In this document: positions 35,626 through 43,715 of the stretch, in pieces
Numbering within the stretch: position 1 is the stretch's first letter
Layout: each line of letters opens with the position of its first letter
Assembly (NCBI GenBank): GCA_934465295.1
Contig: CAKSKU010000006.1
Span: 65,719-129,718 of the forward strand
Length of the DNA: 64,000 nucleotides
From: an uncultured Oscillospiraceae bacterium
GTDB lineage: Bacteria; Bacillota; Clostridia; Oscillospirales; Ruminococcaceae
Reading direction: 5' to 3'
Notes under the pieces: generated by a model
Told to the model about the DNA's origin: nothing
Database searches by the model: none
Seen by the model: the letters and a program-made list of their open reading frames with translations, nothing else
Position numbers and translations under genes: made by a program

Positions 35626-36543
35626 ATTGAACTTATAGGCACAGATACCGTTCCGAACAGTTATACCGCAGTTGCGGCAGGACTTTTTGACGGAGTGCAT
35701 CTCGGCCACAGAGCCGTGATAGGGAAAGCGGCAGAGATCGCCCGTGAAAACAAGGATATTTCCGCAGCGGTGTTCACCTTCGATACCGCAACGGTGACAT
35801 CAAAAGGCGGCTCGCTCGGCTGTATCCTCGGGCGTGAGGACAAGCTTTCGATGCTTGGACAGCTTGGGGCGGAGTATGTTTATTCGCCCGATTTTGCGAG
35901 CTTTAAGGAATACACCGCCGAACGCTTCGTAAAGGAAGTCCTGCACGAAAAAATGCGTGCGAAATATGTTGTCTGCGGCTTTGATTTTCGTTTTGGAAAA
36001 GGTGCTTCGGGCAATGCGGAAATACTGAAAAAGCTTGGCGAAGAATGCGGAATCACGGTGATGACCGTTCCGCCCGTCAGCGAGGAAAACGGCAGAAAAA
36101 TTTCCTCAACGCATATCCGTGAGCTTATTTCGGCAGGGGAGATATCCGAGGCGAACGCACTGCTCGGCTATGATTATTTCTTCACACTGCCCGTCATAAG
36201 CGGAAACCGCATCGGACGGACGATAGATTTCCCGACGATAAATCAGCGGCTCGGAGCGGAGAGGACAATGCCGAGGTTCGGCGTTTACGCATCGAAAGCG
36301 GAGGTCGGCGGAAAGACCTATTTCGGCATAACGAATGTTGGTGTGAAGCCTACCGTTTCCGACAGTGATGTCGTCCTCGCCGAAACGTATATGATCGGCT
36401 TTGACGGCGATCTGTACGGCGAAAGGGTCAGGCTCTCGCTTGTGAAATTCATTCGTCCCGAGAGAAAATTCGGCGGCATAGCCGAGCTTAAAGCGCAGAT
36501 AAAAAATGATGTAAATACAGTTTCCGATTTTTTCGGTATCTGA
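35626..36543 (+). CDS. ribF: Riboflavin kinase / FAD synthetase with apparent ATT start
   Basis: About 305 residues. Turns riboflavin into FMN and FAD. FAD-synthetase motifs are GLFDGVHLGHRAVI and the 'CGFDFRFGKGASGN' and ISSTHIRELI segments; the kinase half has GNRIGRTIDFPTINQ, then GVYAS and GITNVGVKPT. No in-frame ATG, GTG or TTG lies between the truB stop and the conserved core. The codon that gives the usual N-terminal length is ATT 35626, seven bases after GGTGA. The alternatives are GTG 35527 or TTG 35560/35566 inside truB. The frame is open either way. Confidence 0.9.
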   Translation: MELIGTDTVPNSYTAVAAGLFDGVHLGHRAVIGKAAEIARENKDISAAVFTFDTATVTSKGGSLGCILGREDKLSMLGQLGAEYVYSPDFASFKEYTAERFVKEVLHEKMRAKYVVCGFDFRFGKGASGNAEILKKLGEECGITVMTVPPVSEENGRKISSTHIRELISAGEISEANALLGYDYFFTLPVISGNRIGRTIDFPTINQRLGAERTMPRFGVYASKAEVGGKTYFGITNVGVKPTVSDSDVVLAETYMIGFDGDLYGERVRLSLVKFIRPERKFGGIAELKAQIKNDVNTVSDFFGI

Positions 36544-36574
36544 TTTTTGAAATTTCAGAAAGGAATTTGGCAAG

Positions 36575-38038
36575 ATGAATACAGAAAATGTAAGAACGAG
36601 ATTTGCCCCAAGTCCTACGGGCTTTATGCACATAGGCAACCTCAGAACGGCGCTCTATACTTACCTTATCGCAAAGAAATACAACGGAAAGTTCATTCTC
36701 CGTATCGAGGACACCGATCAGGGCAGATACGTTGAGGGCGCAACTGACGTTATCTATGATACGCTCCGTGTCTGCGGACTTAACTGGGACGAAGGCCCTG
36801 ACATCGGCGGTCCCGTAGGTCCGTACATTCAGTCCGAGAGAATGGGCATCTTCAAGCAGTATGCGGAGGAGCTTGTCAAAAAGGGCAAAGCTTACTACTG
36901 CTTCTGCACAAAGGAAAGAATGGATCAGGTTCACGAGGAGCAGCGTGCAAAGGGCATCACCCCGACCTACGACAGACACTGCCGCGATCTTCCTGCCGAT
37001 GAGGTTCAGAAGCTTCTTGATGCAGGAACGCCTTATGTTATCAGACAGAGAGTTCCGCTCGACGGCACGACGACTTTCCACGATGAGCTTTACGGCGACA
37101 TCACAGTTCCGAATGCTGACCTTGACGACCAGATCCTTATAAAGGCTGACGGTATGCCGACCTACAACTTCGCAAACGTTGTTGACGACCACCTTATGGG
37201 CATCACTCACGTTGTAAGAGGAAACGAGTATCTTTCCTCCGCACCAAAGTATAACCTCCTCTACGAAGCATTCGGCTGGGAAGTTCCTTGCTATATCCAC
37301 GTTGAGCATATCATGCGTGACGAAACACACAAGCTTTCAAAGCGTGACGGCGATGCATATTTCGGCGACTTCGTTGAGGCAGGCTACTACATTCCCGCTA
37401 TCCTCAACTATATCGCACTTCTCGGCTGGGCGCCAAAGGGCGAGAACGAAATTTTCACCCTTGACGAATTGGTTCAGGAGTTCGACATTCACGGACTTTC
37501 CAAGTCACCTGCTATCTTTGACCCGATGAAGATGAAGGCTATCAACTTCGAGTGGATAAAGCGTCTTTCTCCCGAAGAATTCAAGAAAGCGGCTCTGCCT
37601 TATATCCGTCAGACATGCAAGAGCGAGAACGTGAACCTTGATGTTCTTGCAAGAGTTCTCCAGCCGAGAACAGAGCTTTTTACGCAGATACCCGAGCGTG
37701 TTGACTTCATCGATGAGCTTCGTGATTACGATATCGACCTTTACTTCAACAAGAAGATGAAAACAACTCCCGAAACGAGCCTTGAAGCGCTCAAAGCTTC
37801 GCTCCCACTTCTTGAAAACATCTCCGAAGCTGACTGGACGGAGGAGAATATCTACAATATCCTTTCCAAAAAGGCAGAAGAGCTTGGCGTTAAGGTCGGC
37901 TGGATACTTCTTCCTGTCAGAGCGGCTCTCTCGGGCAAGCTTTCCACTCCGGGCGGCGGCGTTGAGCTTGCGGCAATTATGGGCAAGGAAGTTACCCTTG
38001 ACAGAATAAAGAAAGGTATCGAAAAACTTTCCGCATAA
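36575..38038 (+). CDS. gltX: Glutamyl-tRNA synthetase
   Basis: 487 residues, AAAGGA before ATG. Charges tRNA-Glu (and often tRNA-Gln in Firmicutes, for later amidation). The class I motifs are RFAPSPTGFMHIGNLRTALY (HIGH type) and HKLSKRDGDAYF (KMSKS type); the anticodon-binding domain is the C-terminal 170 residues. It follows ribF by 31 bases and is closed by its own terminator. Confidence 0.96.
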   Translation: MNTENVRTRFAPSPTGFMHIGNLRTALYTYLIAKKYNGKFILRIEDTDQGRYVEGATDVIYDTLRVCGLNWDEGPDIGGPVGPYIQSERMGIFKQYAEELVKKGKAYYCFCTKERMDQVHEEQRAKGITPTYDRHCRDLPADEVQKLLDAGTPYVIRQRVPLDGTTTFHDELYGDITVPNADLDDQILIKADGMPTYNFANVVDDHLMGITHVVRGNEYLSSAPKYNLLYEAFGWEVPCYIHVEHIMRDETHKLSKRDGDAYFGDFVEAGYYIPAILNYIALLGWAPKGENEIFTLDELVQEFDIHGLSKSPAIFDPMKMKAINFEWIKRLSPEEFKKAALPYIRQTCKSENVNLDVLARVLQPRTELFTQIPERVDFIDELRDYDIDLYFNKKMKTTPETSLEALKASLPLLENISEADWTEENIYNILSKKAEELGVKVGWILLPVRAALSGKLSTPGGGVELAAIMGKEVTLDRIKKGIEKLSA

Positions 38039-38135
38039 GGTATATTTTTTATCGAAAATAACAATGTGTTCGGAAATTTTTCCTATCTTATCACAGTTTT
38101 AACACAGTTATGCGTTAAAATAACAATAATTCCGT

Positions 38136-38164
38136 GCAAAAACCGTCAGAAAGGCGGTTTTTGC
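38136..38164 (+). terminator. Terminator after gltX
   Basis: GCAAAAACCG (38136-38145) pairs with CGGTTTTTGC (38155-38164); the stem's own T-run serves as the tail. It separates gltX from the ABC operon. Confidence 0.75.
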
Positions 38165-38198
38165 CACGTTAAATATTAAAAATGGACGGTGCTGATAA

Positions 38199-39269
38199 AT
38201 GATCGAGGTCAGAAACCTTACAAAGCAGTATGGCTCGAAAAAAGCAGTTGACAATATCTCATTTACCGTTAATGACGGCGAGATACTCGGCTTTCTCGGA
38301 CCAAACGGCGCAGGCAAATCCACAACGATGAATATGCTGACGGGATATATCTCCTCCACTTCGGGCGAGGCTCTTATCAACGGCATAAATATCCTTGACG
38401 AGCCTATGAAAGCAAAAAAGGAGATAGGCTATCTCCCCGAAATACCTCCGCTTTACCTTGATATGACGGTAAAGGAGTATCTCAACTTCGTATATGAACT
38501 CAAAAAGTGCAGCCTCCCGAGAAAAGCTCATCTCGAGGACGTTTGCAGTCTTGTAAAGATAACCGATGTTTACGAAAGAGTTATCCGCAACCTTTCAAAA
38601 GGTTACAAGCAGAGAGTCGGACTTGCTTCCGCACTTATCGGAAATCCTCCGATACTCATTCTCGATGAACCGACAGTCGGACTTGACCCGAAGCAGATAA
38701 TCGAGATAAGGACACTTATCAAAAAGCTCGGAAAGAAGCATACAGTCATTCTTTCTTCGCATATCCTTTCCGAAATTCAGGCTGTCTGCGACCGTGTTAT
38801 CATCATCAACAAGGGCAAAATTGCCGCAGATGACACGACAGAGAACCTCACCGAAAACATCACAGCTGACAGCAGACTTATCATGCGCATAGACGGCAAC
38901 CGTGAGGAGATCCTTAAGCTGATAAAGACCGTTCCTGGCGTTATTTCCGTCAACGGCGATATGGAGCGTGAGCCGGGCATCTACGATTACGAGATCGAGG
39001 TCAAGGAAGGCTGCGATATCCGCCGTGAGCTTTTCAAGCGCATCGTTGCCCGAAACTGGGTGATCCTCGGAATGAAGAAGGACGAAATGTCGCTTGAAGA
39101 TATCTTCCTCAAAATTACAATGGGAAGCGATGTCAAGATCAGCGTAAAGAAGTCCGATGAAAAGGCTGAAAAGTCCGATATCGTTGACGAAGCTGACAGC
39201 GCAGGACCCGAAAAGGCAGAGGAAGCTCCTGCCGAAAATGAAGATACTGAAAAGGAGGAGGAAGAATAA
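38199..39269 (+). CDS. ABC transporter ATP-binding protein (GldA-like)
   Basis: 356 residues. Walker A is GPNGAGKSTT, the signature NLSKGYKQRVGLA, Walker B ILILDEPTVGLDP; the C-terminus is extended by a 50-residue acidic Glu/Asp/Ala tail. Sequence and gene order match the GldA-type ATPase that energises a two-protein membrane part encoded next (GldF/GldG-like). The stop overlaps the permease start. The first gene of a four-gene operon; substrate unknown. Confidence 0.9.
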   Translation: MIEVRNLTKQYGSKKAVDNISFTVNDGEILGFLGPNGAGKSTTMNMLTGYISSTSGEALINGINILDEPMKAKKEIGYLPEIPPLYLDMTVKEYLNFVYELKKCSLPRKAHLEDVCSLVKITDVYERVIRNLSKGYKQRVGLASALIGNPPILILDEPTVGLDPKQIIEIRTLIKKLGKKHTVILSSHILSEIQAVCDRVIIINKGKIAADDTTENLTENITADSRLIMRIDGNREEILKLIKTVPGVISVNGDMEREPGIYDYEIEVKEGCDIRRELFKRIVARNWVILGMKKDEMSLEDIFLKITMGSDVKISVKKSDEKAEKSDIVDEADSAGPEKAEEAPAENEDTEKEEEE

Positions 39270-39979
39270 TGGGCGCAATTTTCAAGCGTGAGATGAAAGC
39301 ATATTTCACCTCTCCGATAGCTTATATTTTCATCACCGCATTTTTCCTCTACACGGGAAATTATTTCGTAAATATCAATATGGCTTACGGTTCGACCGAT
39401 ACGACATATATTTTCACAAGCGTTTTCACAATTATGATGATACTGATCCCGCTTATGACGATGCGACTTTTCTCCGAAGAAAAGAAACAGCGCACAGATC
39501 AGGGTCTGCTCACAGCACCCGTCAGCCTCGGCGGTATCGTTGCAGGAAAATTCTTTGCGGCACTCTGCGTTTTCCTCTGCGCTATCTCGGTCTATATCCC
39601 CATACTCGTTGTTCTTCACACACTCGCAGGAACGCTTGAATGGGCGACGATTTTCGGAACTATCACAGCGCTTATCCTGCTCGGAGCTTCGTTCATCTCG
39701 ATAGGAATTTTCGTTTCCTCACTCACGGAGAGCCAGATCGTTGCGGCTATCGTAAGCTTCGTTATCATAATGTTCTTCTATATGCTCGATCTTCTCGCAG
39801 GAAATGTTTCCAACGAGCTTCTGAGCAGCATTATGAAAGGACTTGCTTTCTACACAAGATACACAGAATTCGCATCGGGCATTTTCAATATCGGAAGTAT
39901 CGTTTATTTCCTCAGTGCAATATTCATCTTCAACTTCCTTACAGTCCGTGTGCTTGAAAAGCGCCGCTGGGCTGACTAA
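39269..39979 (+). CDS. ABC-2 type permease (GldF-like)
   Basis: 236 residues with six hydrophobic segments (about 15-35, 50-72, 90-130, 135-160, 165-190 and 210-230). It begins MGAIFKREMKAYFTSPIAY, the typical head of ABC-2 permeases of this type, and has the 'TDQGLLTAPVSLGGIVAGKF' segment. It pairs with the ATPase upstream and the GldG-like protein downstream. Confidence 0.88.
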   Translation: MGAIFKREMKAYFTSPIAYIFITAFFLYTGNYFVNINMAYGSTDTTYIFTSVFTIMMILIPLMTMRLFSEEKKQRTDQGLLTAPVSLGGIVAGKFFAALCVFLCAISVYIPILVVLHTLAGTLEWATIFGTITALILLGASFISIGIFVSSLTESQIVAAIVSFVIIMFFYMLDLLAGNVSNELLSSIMKGLAFYTRYTEFASGIFNIGSIVYFLSAIFIFNFLTVRVLEKRRWAD

Positions 39980-39999
39980 ACGAAAGGAGGAATATTACA

Positions 40000-41538
40000 A
40001 TGAGCGAAGAAAAAAACAATGTTACAGCTTCCGCAGAAGCAAAAGCTGCGAAGCCTAAGAAGCCATTCAATTCAAAGAAGCTGAAATACGGCTCTGCCGC
40101 AACTGCGATCACGGTCATCGTTATCGCACTCGTAGTTCTTGTGAACGTTATCGTTACCTTGGTGGGAAAGAGAACCGACCTCACGATCGACCTTACCTCC
40201 AAGGGCAACTTTGAAATTTCGCAGGAATCCATAGACTATATCAACAGCCTTTCCGAACCCGTTGAGATCGTAACAATGACCGATGAGGACACTTTCCGTG
40301 ATGCAGGCAATGTTTACTATACTCAGGCTTATGAGGTGCTGAAAAAATATGCCCTCAACAGTGATAAGGTAACGGTAAAGTTCGTTGATATGACCGCTGA
40401 CCCGACATACGCAAACAAGTATTCTGAAATTTACAAGGGTACAATTGCTGCAAACAACATCGTTGTTACATCGGGCAGCCGCATCAAGGTTCTGACAGTA
40501 AACGACCTTTTCAACACAGAACTTAACTATCAGACATTCTCCTACAACATCGTTTCCTCCAAGGCGGAGCAGGCACTTACATCGGCAATTATGTATGTTA
40601 CCGACCCTGCACCCAAGACAGCTGCAATTATGGACACTGGCGAGACTGATGTTTCCAACGATTCTATCCGCTCGCTCCTCGAAGATGACGGTTTTGATGT
40701 TTCCGAGTTCGACCCGAACGGCGAGGAGTTCCCTTATGACGCAGACGTTATGGTAATAAACGCTCCGATAAACGACCTTTCCGAGGAAGTTATCACAAAG
40801 CTTTACAACTACCTTGAAAATGACGGCAACTACGGCAGAAACCTCATCTACCTTGCAAGCTATTCTCAGAAAGCAACAAAGAACATTGACGCTTTCCTCG
40901 CAGAATGGGGAATTGAAGTCGGCAGCGGCGTTGTCGGCGACCAGAACACTTCCAACCTTGCAAGCACTTCAACATTCTATGCTATCCGTAATTTCATAGA
41001 GGAAAATGACTACTCGGGCAATGTTGCGCAGCCCGATCTCCCTGTGGTTTCCTACTTTGCACGTCCTGTAAATATCCTCTTTGAATCAAGCGGAAACGTC
41101 ACGACTCATTCGCTCCTCAAAACAGCGGATACCGCTTTCGTTCTTACAGATGAAATGCAGGAGGCTGCACAGAACGGCGAAGAACCCGATGTTGTGAACG
41201 GCAGCTTCAACACTATCGCCCTCGGCAGCAAGTACACTTTTGATAAGGACAACAACACTCTTACATCGAATCTCCTTGTATTCGGTTCGTCTGCAATGCT
41301 TGATTCCTCTATCACAAGCACTTCCTACTACAACAACGGCGACTACTTCGTTTCGATCCTTAACACTATGACGGGCAAGAACGGCGGCATCTCCATCGTT
41401 GCAAAGGATCTCACGGCAGCAACATTTGATACAACTGCTGCAAAGGCAAACGCTGCATTCTGGGTATTCGTTATACTTCTCCCTGCGGCTATCCTTATCA
41501 CAGGTATCGTTATATGGCTCAAAAGGAGACATAAGTAA
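40000..41538 (+). CDS. GldG-like membrane-anchored ABC component
   Basis: 512 residues with AAAGGAGG before ATG. An N-terminal Lys/Ala-rich cytoplasmic tail is followed by a membrane helix (about 28-50), a large external domain with Rossmann-like strands ('PAPKTAAIMDTGETDVSNDSIRSLL') and a C-terminal membrane helix (480-505) with a basic end KRRHK. This is the ABC_transp_aux / GldG layout. It has been linked to gliding only in Bacteroidetes; in Firmicutes the operon's role is unknown. Confidence 0.87.
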   Translation: MSEEKNNVTASAEAKAAKPKKPFNSKKLKYGSAATAITVIVIALVVLVNVIVTLVGKRTDLTIDLTSKGNFEISQESIDYINSLSEPVEIVTMTDEDTFRDAGNVYYTQAYEVLKKYALNSDKVTVKFVDMTADPTYANKYSEIYKGTIAANNIVVTSGSRIKVLTVNDLFNTELNYQTFSYNIVSSKAEQALTSAIMYVTDPAPKTAAIMDTGETDVSNDSIRSLLEDDGFDVSEFDPNGEEFPYDADVMVINAPINDLSEEVITKLYNYLENDGNYGRNLIYLASYSQKATKNIDAFLAEWGIEVGSGVVGDQNTSNLASTSTFYAIRNFIEENDYSGNVAQPDLPVVSYFARPVNILFESSGNVTTHSLLKTADTAFVLTDEMQEAAQNGEEPDVVNGSFNTIALGSKYTFDKDNNTLTSNLLVFGSSAMLDSSITSTSYYNNGDYFVSILNTMTGKNGGISIVAKDLTAATFDTTAAKANAAFWVFVILLPAAILITGIVIWLKRRHK

Positions 41539-42986
41539 TGAAGTCGAAGATAAAATTTATCATTATTGCGGCAGTTATCCTGCTCGGTCTCGGCGGAGTT
41601 ACGGCGTTTCTTCTGCTCACATCGCCTGCCGAGGAATATGAGGACGAGGAAGAGACCGTCGTAGAATCAAGCCTTATCTATGACAAAGACCCTGCCGATA
41701 TTGAAATTCTCGAAATCACAAACGAGTACGGCTCTTACAAGATAAACAGAGTTACAAGCGGCGATTACAGTATGTGGACTATCGTTGACTATATCTTAGC
41801 ACCGATAAGCGACACATTCATCAATAACGCCCTCAACGGCGCAGGTACGCTCACCGCACAGAAAACCGTTATGGAAAATGCCGAGGATATGTCTATCTAC
41901 GGCTTGGACGAACCGTCTGCGGAATATACGGTCACCTTTGACGATTCGGCAAAGACAACTTACACCGTCAAGATAGGTGATAAAGTTCCTGCTTCGTCCG
42001 TTTACAGCTATATGAGCATCGGCGATGAAAAAACAGTTTACACAGTAAAGGACAGCGCTGTTGCTTTTGCAAAGGAAAACTCACGCAACTGTGTAAACAA
42101 GGTCGTTTTCACGCAGAAAACAGCCGAGGACGAGAATGACAAGACCGATTATTCTCTCGTGAACAAGCTCACTGTCAGCAGAAAAGACCTCGATTACGAT
42201 ATTGTTATCAATTATGATACACGTCTTGATGATGAGAACATTATGGTTTCCAACTCGTCCAACTATCGTATGAGCGAACCTGTTGTTCTCGATATCAACC
42301 CCGATAAGGGTTCGGACGTTATGAGCGGAATGTTCGGACTTACAGCTTCCGACTTCGCAGCTATCCGCCCCGAAGAGGACGACCTCGCACAGTATGGACT
42401 TGACGACCCTCAGCTCGTTGTTACGGCTGACACAAAGAGCGGCGAGTTCACGCTGAAGATAGGCAATAAGGCTGAAAACGGCGGCTACTACGGTATGGCT
42501 TGCGACATTGATATGGTGTATATTTTTGATGAATCGACACTCCCGTGGCTCACAGTTATGCCGCTCGATATCACAACGACAATGATAACGAGCCACTATA
42601 TCTACGGCATCGATTCTATCAGCATCAAGGCTGACAGCGTTGACGTGAAGTTCGATATCAAGGGTTCGGGCGCAGATGATTTCGGTGTTGAATTGGATGG
42701 AAAAGAGCTTGACGCAGATGCTTTCAAGACGCTCTATCAGTTTATTCTCCGTGCGCCGTCAGAGCAGCTTTACTTCGATGAAGTAAGCGGAACTCCTGCG
42801 GCAACCATTGAAATTCTTGCGGAGGACGGCGATGATACTATCGAGTTCTACAACATCGGCGACCGCCGCACGGTCATCGTCCTCAACGGAAAGCCAAGCT
42901 TCACCTGCACAACGGCTTATGTTGAAAGACTTGCCCAGAATGTTCAGAAATACCTGAACGGGGAAGAGATCATCACAAGCTGGTAA
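41538..42986 (+). CDS. DUF4340-domain membrane-anchored protein
   Basis: 482 residues starting in the stop of the previous gene. One membrane helix (residues 5-27) and then an extracellular region made of repeated DUF4340-type units: '(Y)GLDEPSAEYTVTFDD', 'KIGDKVPASSVYSYM' and, later, '(Y)GLDDPQLVVTADT' with 'LKIGNKAENGGYYGM'. DUF4340 proteins commonly follow GldF/GldG-like genes. A role as an external partner of the exporter is inferred. Confidence 0.85.
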   Translation: MKSKIKFIIIAAVILLGLGGVTAFLLLTSPAEEYEDEEETVVESSLIYDKDPADIEILEITNEYGSYKINRVTSGDYSMWTIVDYILAPISDTFINNALNGAGTLTAQKTVMENAEDMSIYGLDEPSAEYTVTFDDSAKTTYTVKIGDKVPASSVYSYMSIGDEKTVYTVKDSAVAFAKENSRNCVNKVVFTQKTAEDENDKTDYSLVNKLTVSRKDLDYDIVINYDTRLDDENIMVSNSSNYRMSEPVVLDINPDKGSDVMSGMFGLTASDFAAIRPEEDDLAQYGLDDPQLVVTADTKSGEFTLKIGNKAENGGYYGMACDIDMVYIFDESTLPWLTVMPLDITTTMITSHYIYGIDSISIKADSVDVKFDIKGSGADDFGVELDGKELDADAFKTLYQFILRAPSEQLYFDEVSGTPAATIEILAEDGDDTIEFYNIGDRRTVIVLNGKPSFTCTTAYVERLAQNVQKYLNGEEIITSW

Positions 42987-43074
42987 TTTTCTGCGGAACA
43001 AGCTGCGCAGACAAGTTGTTCTGTGCAGCATCTCCGCTTTTTGCAAATTTTCTATATTTTTTTAATATTAGCTA

Positions 43075-43103
43075 TTGATTTTATTAATATTGTATGATAT
43101 AAT
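43075..43103 (+). promoter_or_regulatory. Promoter for the 43199 gene
   Basis: TTGATT at 43075-43080, 17-base spacer, TATAAT at 43098-43103. Confidence 0.7.
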
Positions 43104-43198
43104 AAATATAGTTAAACGTTTTAGATAAGCTGCGGCTTACTTTTGGTAAAGCTCACAGCGGTTTATGGACATTTCAGTTACACAAAGGAGGATCAACA

Positions 43199-43486
43199 AT
43201 GGCTGAAAAGAAAGAATTCCTGTCCTATAAAGGACTCCCTCTTGTGAGAAAAGACAACACGATTTACTATGGAAATATGTATGATGATTACGTTGTTATG
43301 ATGGATATTAAGGACAAAGAAAAGGTCGGCGATCTCGAAGTCGCAAAGAAGATCACAGTCTATAAAATGGCTACCGACGAAAAGCTCAGTCCTATGGAAG
43401 CTATCGTTAAAAAGAGCGAGAAAACCAGCCTTTATGAAGCACTCGACATCGCCTATATCTGGCTTTCAAGAGCTTCGGCAGAATAA
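43199..43486 (+). CDS. Small conserved-looking protein, unknown
   Basis: 95 residues with a perfect AAAGGAGG site. It is soluble and charged, with 'FLSYKGLPLVRKDNTIYYGNM' at the start and 'YEALDIAYIWLSRASAE' at the end. It has its own promoter and terminator and a strong ribosome site, which argues for a real, well-expressed product. No family is recognised. Confidence 0.8.
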   Translation: MAEKKEFLSYKGLPLVRKDNTIYYGNMYDDYVVMMDIKDKEKVGDLEVAKKITVYKMATDEKLSPMEAIVKKSEKTSLYEALDIAYIWLSRASAE

Positions 43487-43508
43487 GAACCTTATAAAAC
43501 AGCAATAT

Positions 43509-43541
43509 GACCGCTTTCCGATGAGAAGGCGGTCTTTTTTT
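43509..43541 (+). terminator. Terminator after the 43199 gene
   Basis: GACCGC (43509-43514) pairs with GCGGTC (43529-43534) with a pairable inner loop, followed by seven Ts. Confidence 0.85.
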
Positions 43542-43715
43542 GGCGAATTTACTGCAATGTTAACAGTTTATTAATGAAATTGGGTTCATTTTGTGATATT
43601 ATTGTAGTAAGTAGTTACTTTAAAATTATAAAACGTGCTTTTGATGTATTTTTGGCAAGATTTTTTCTTATATGGTTCTTTTTGAACGGAGAATTTTTGA
43701 AGGGAAGTAATATCA

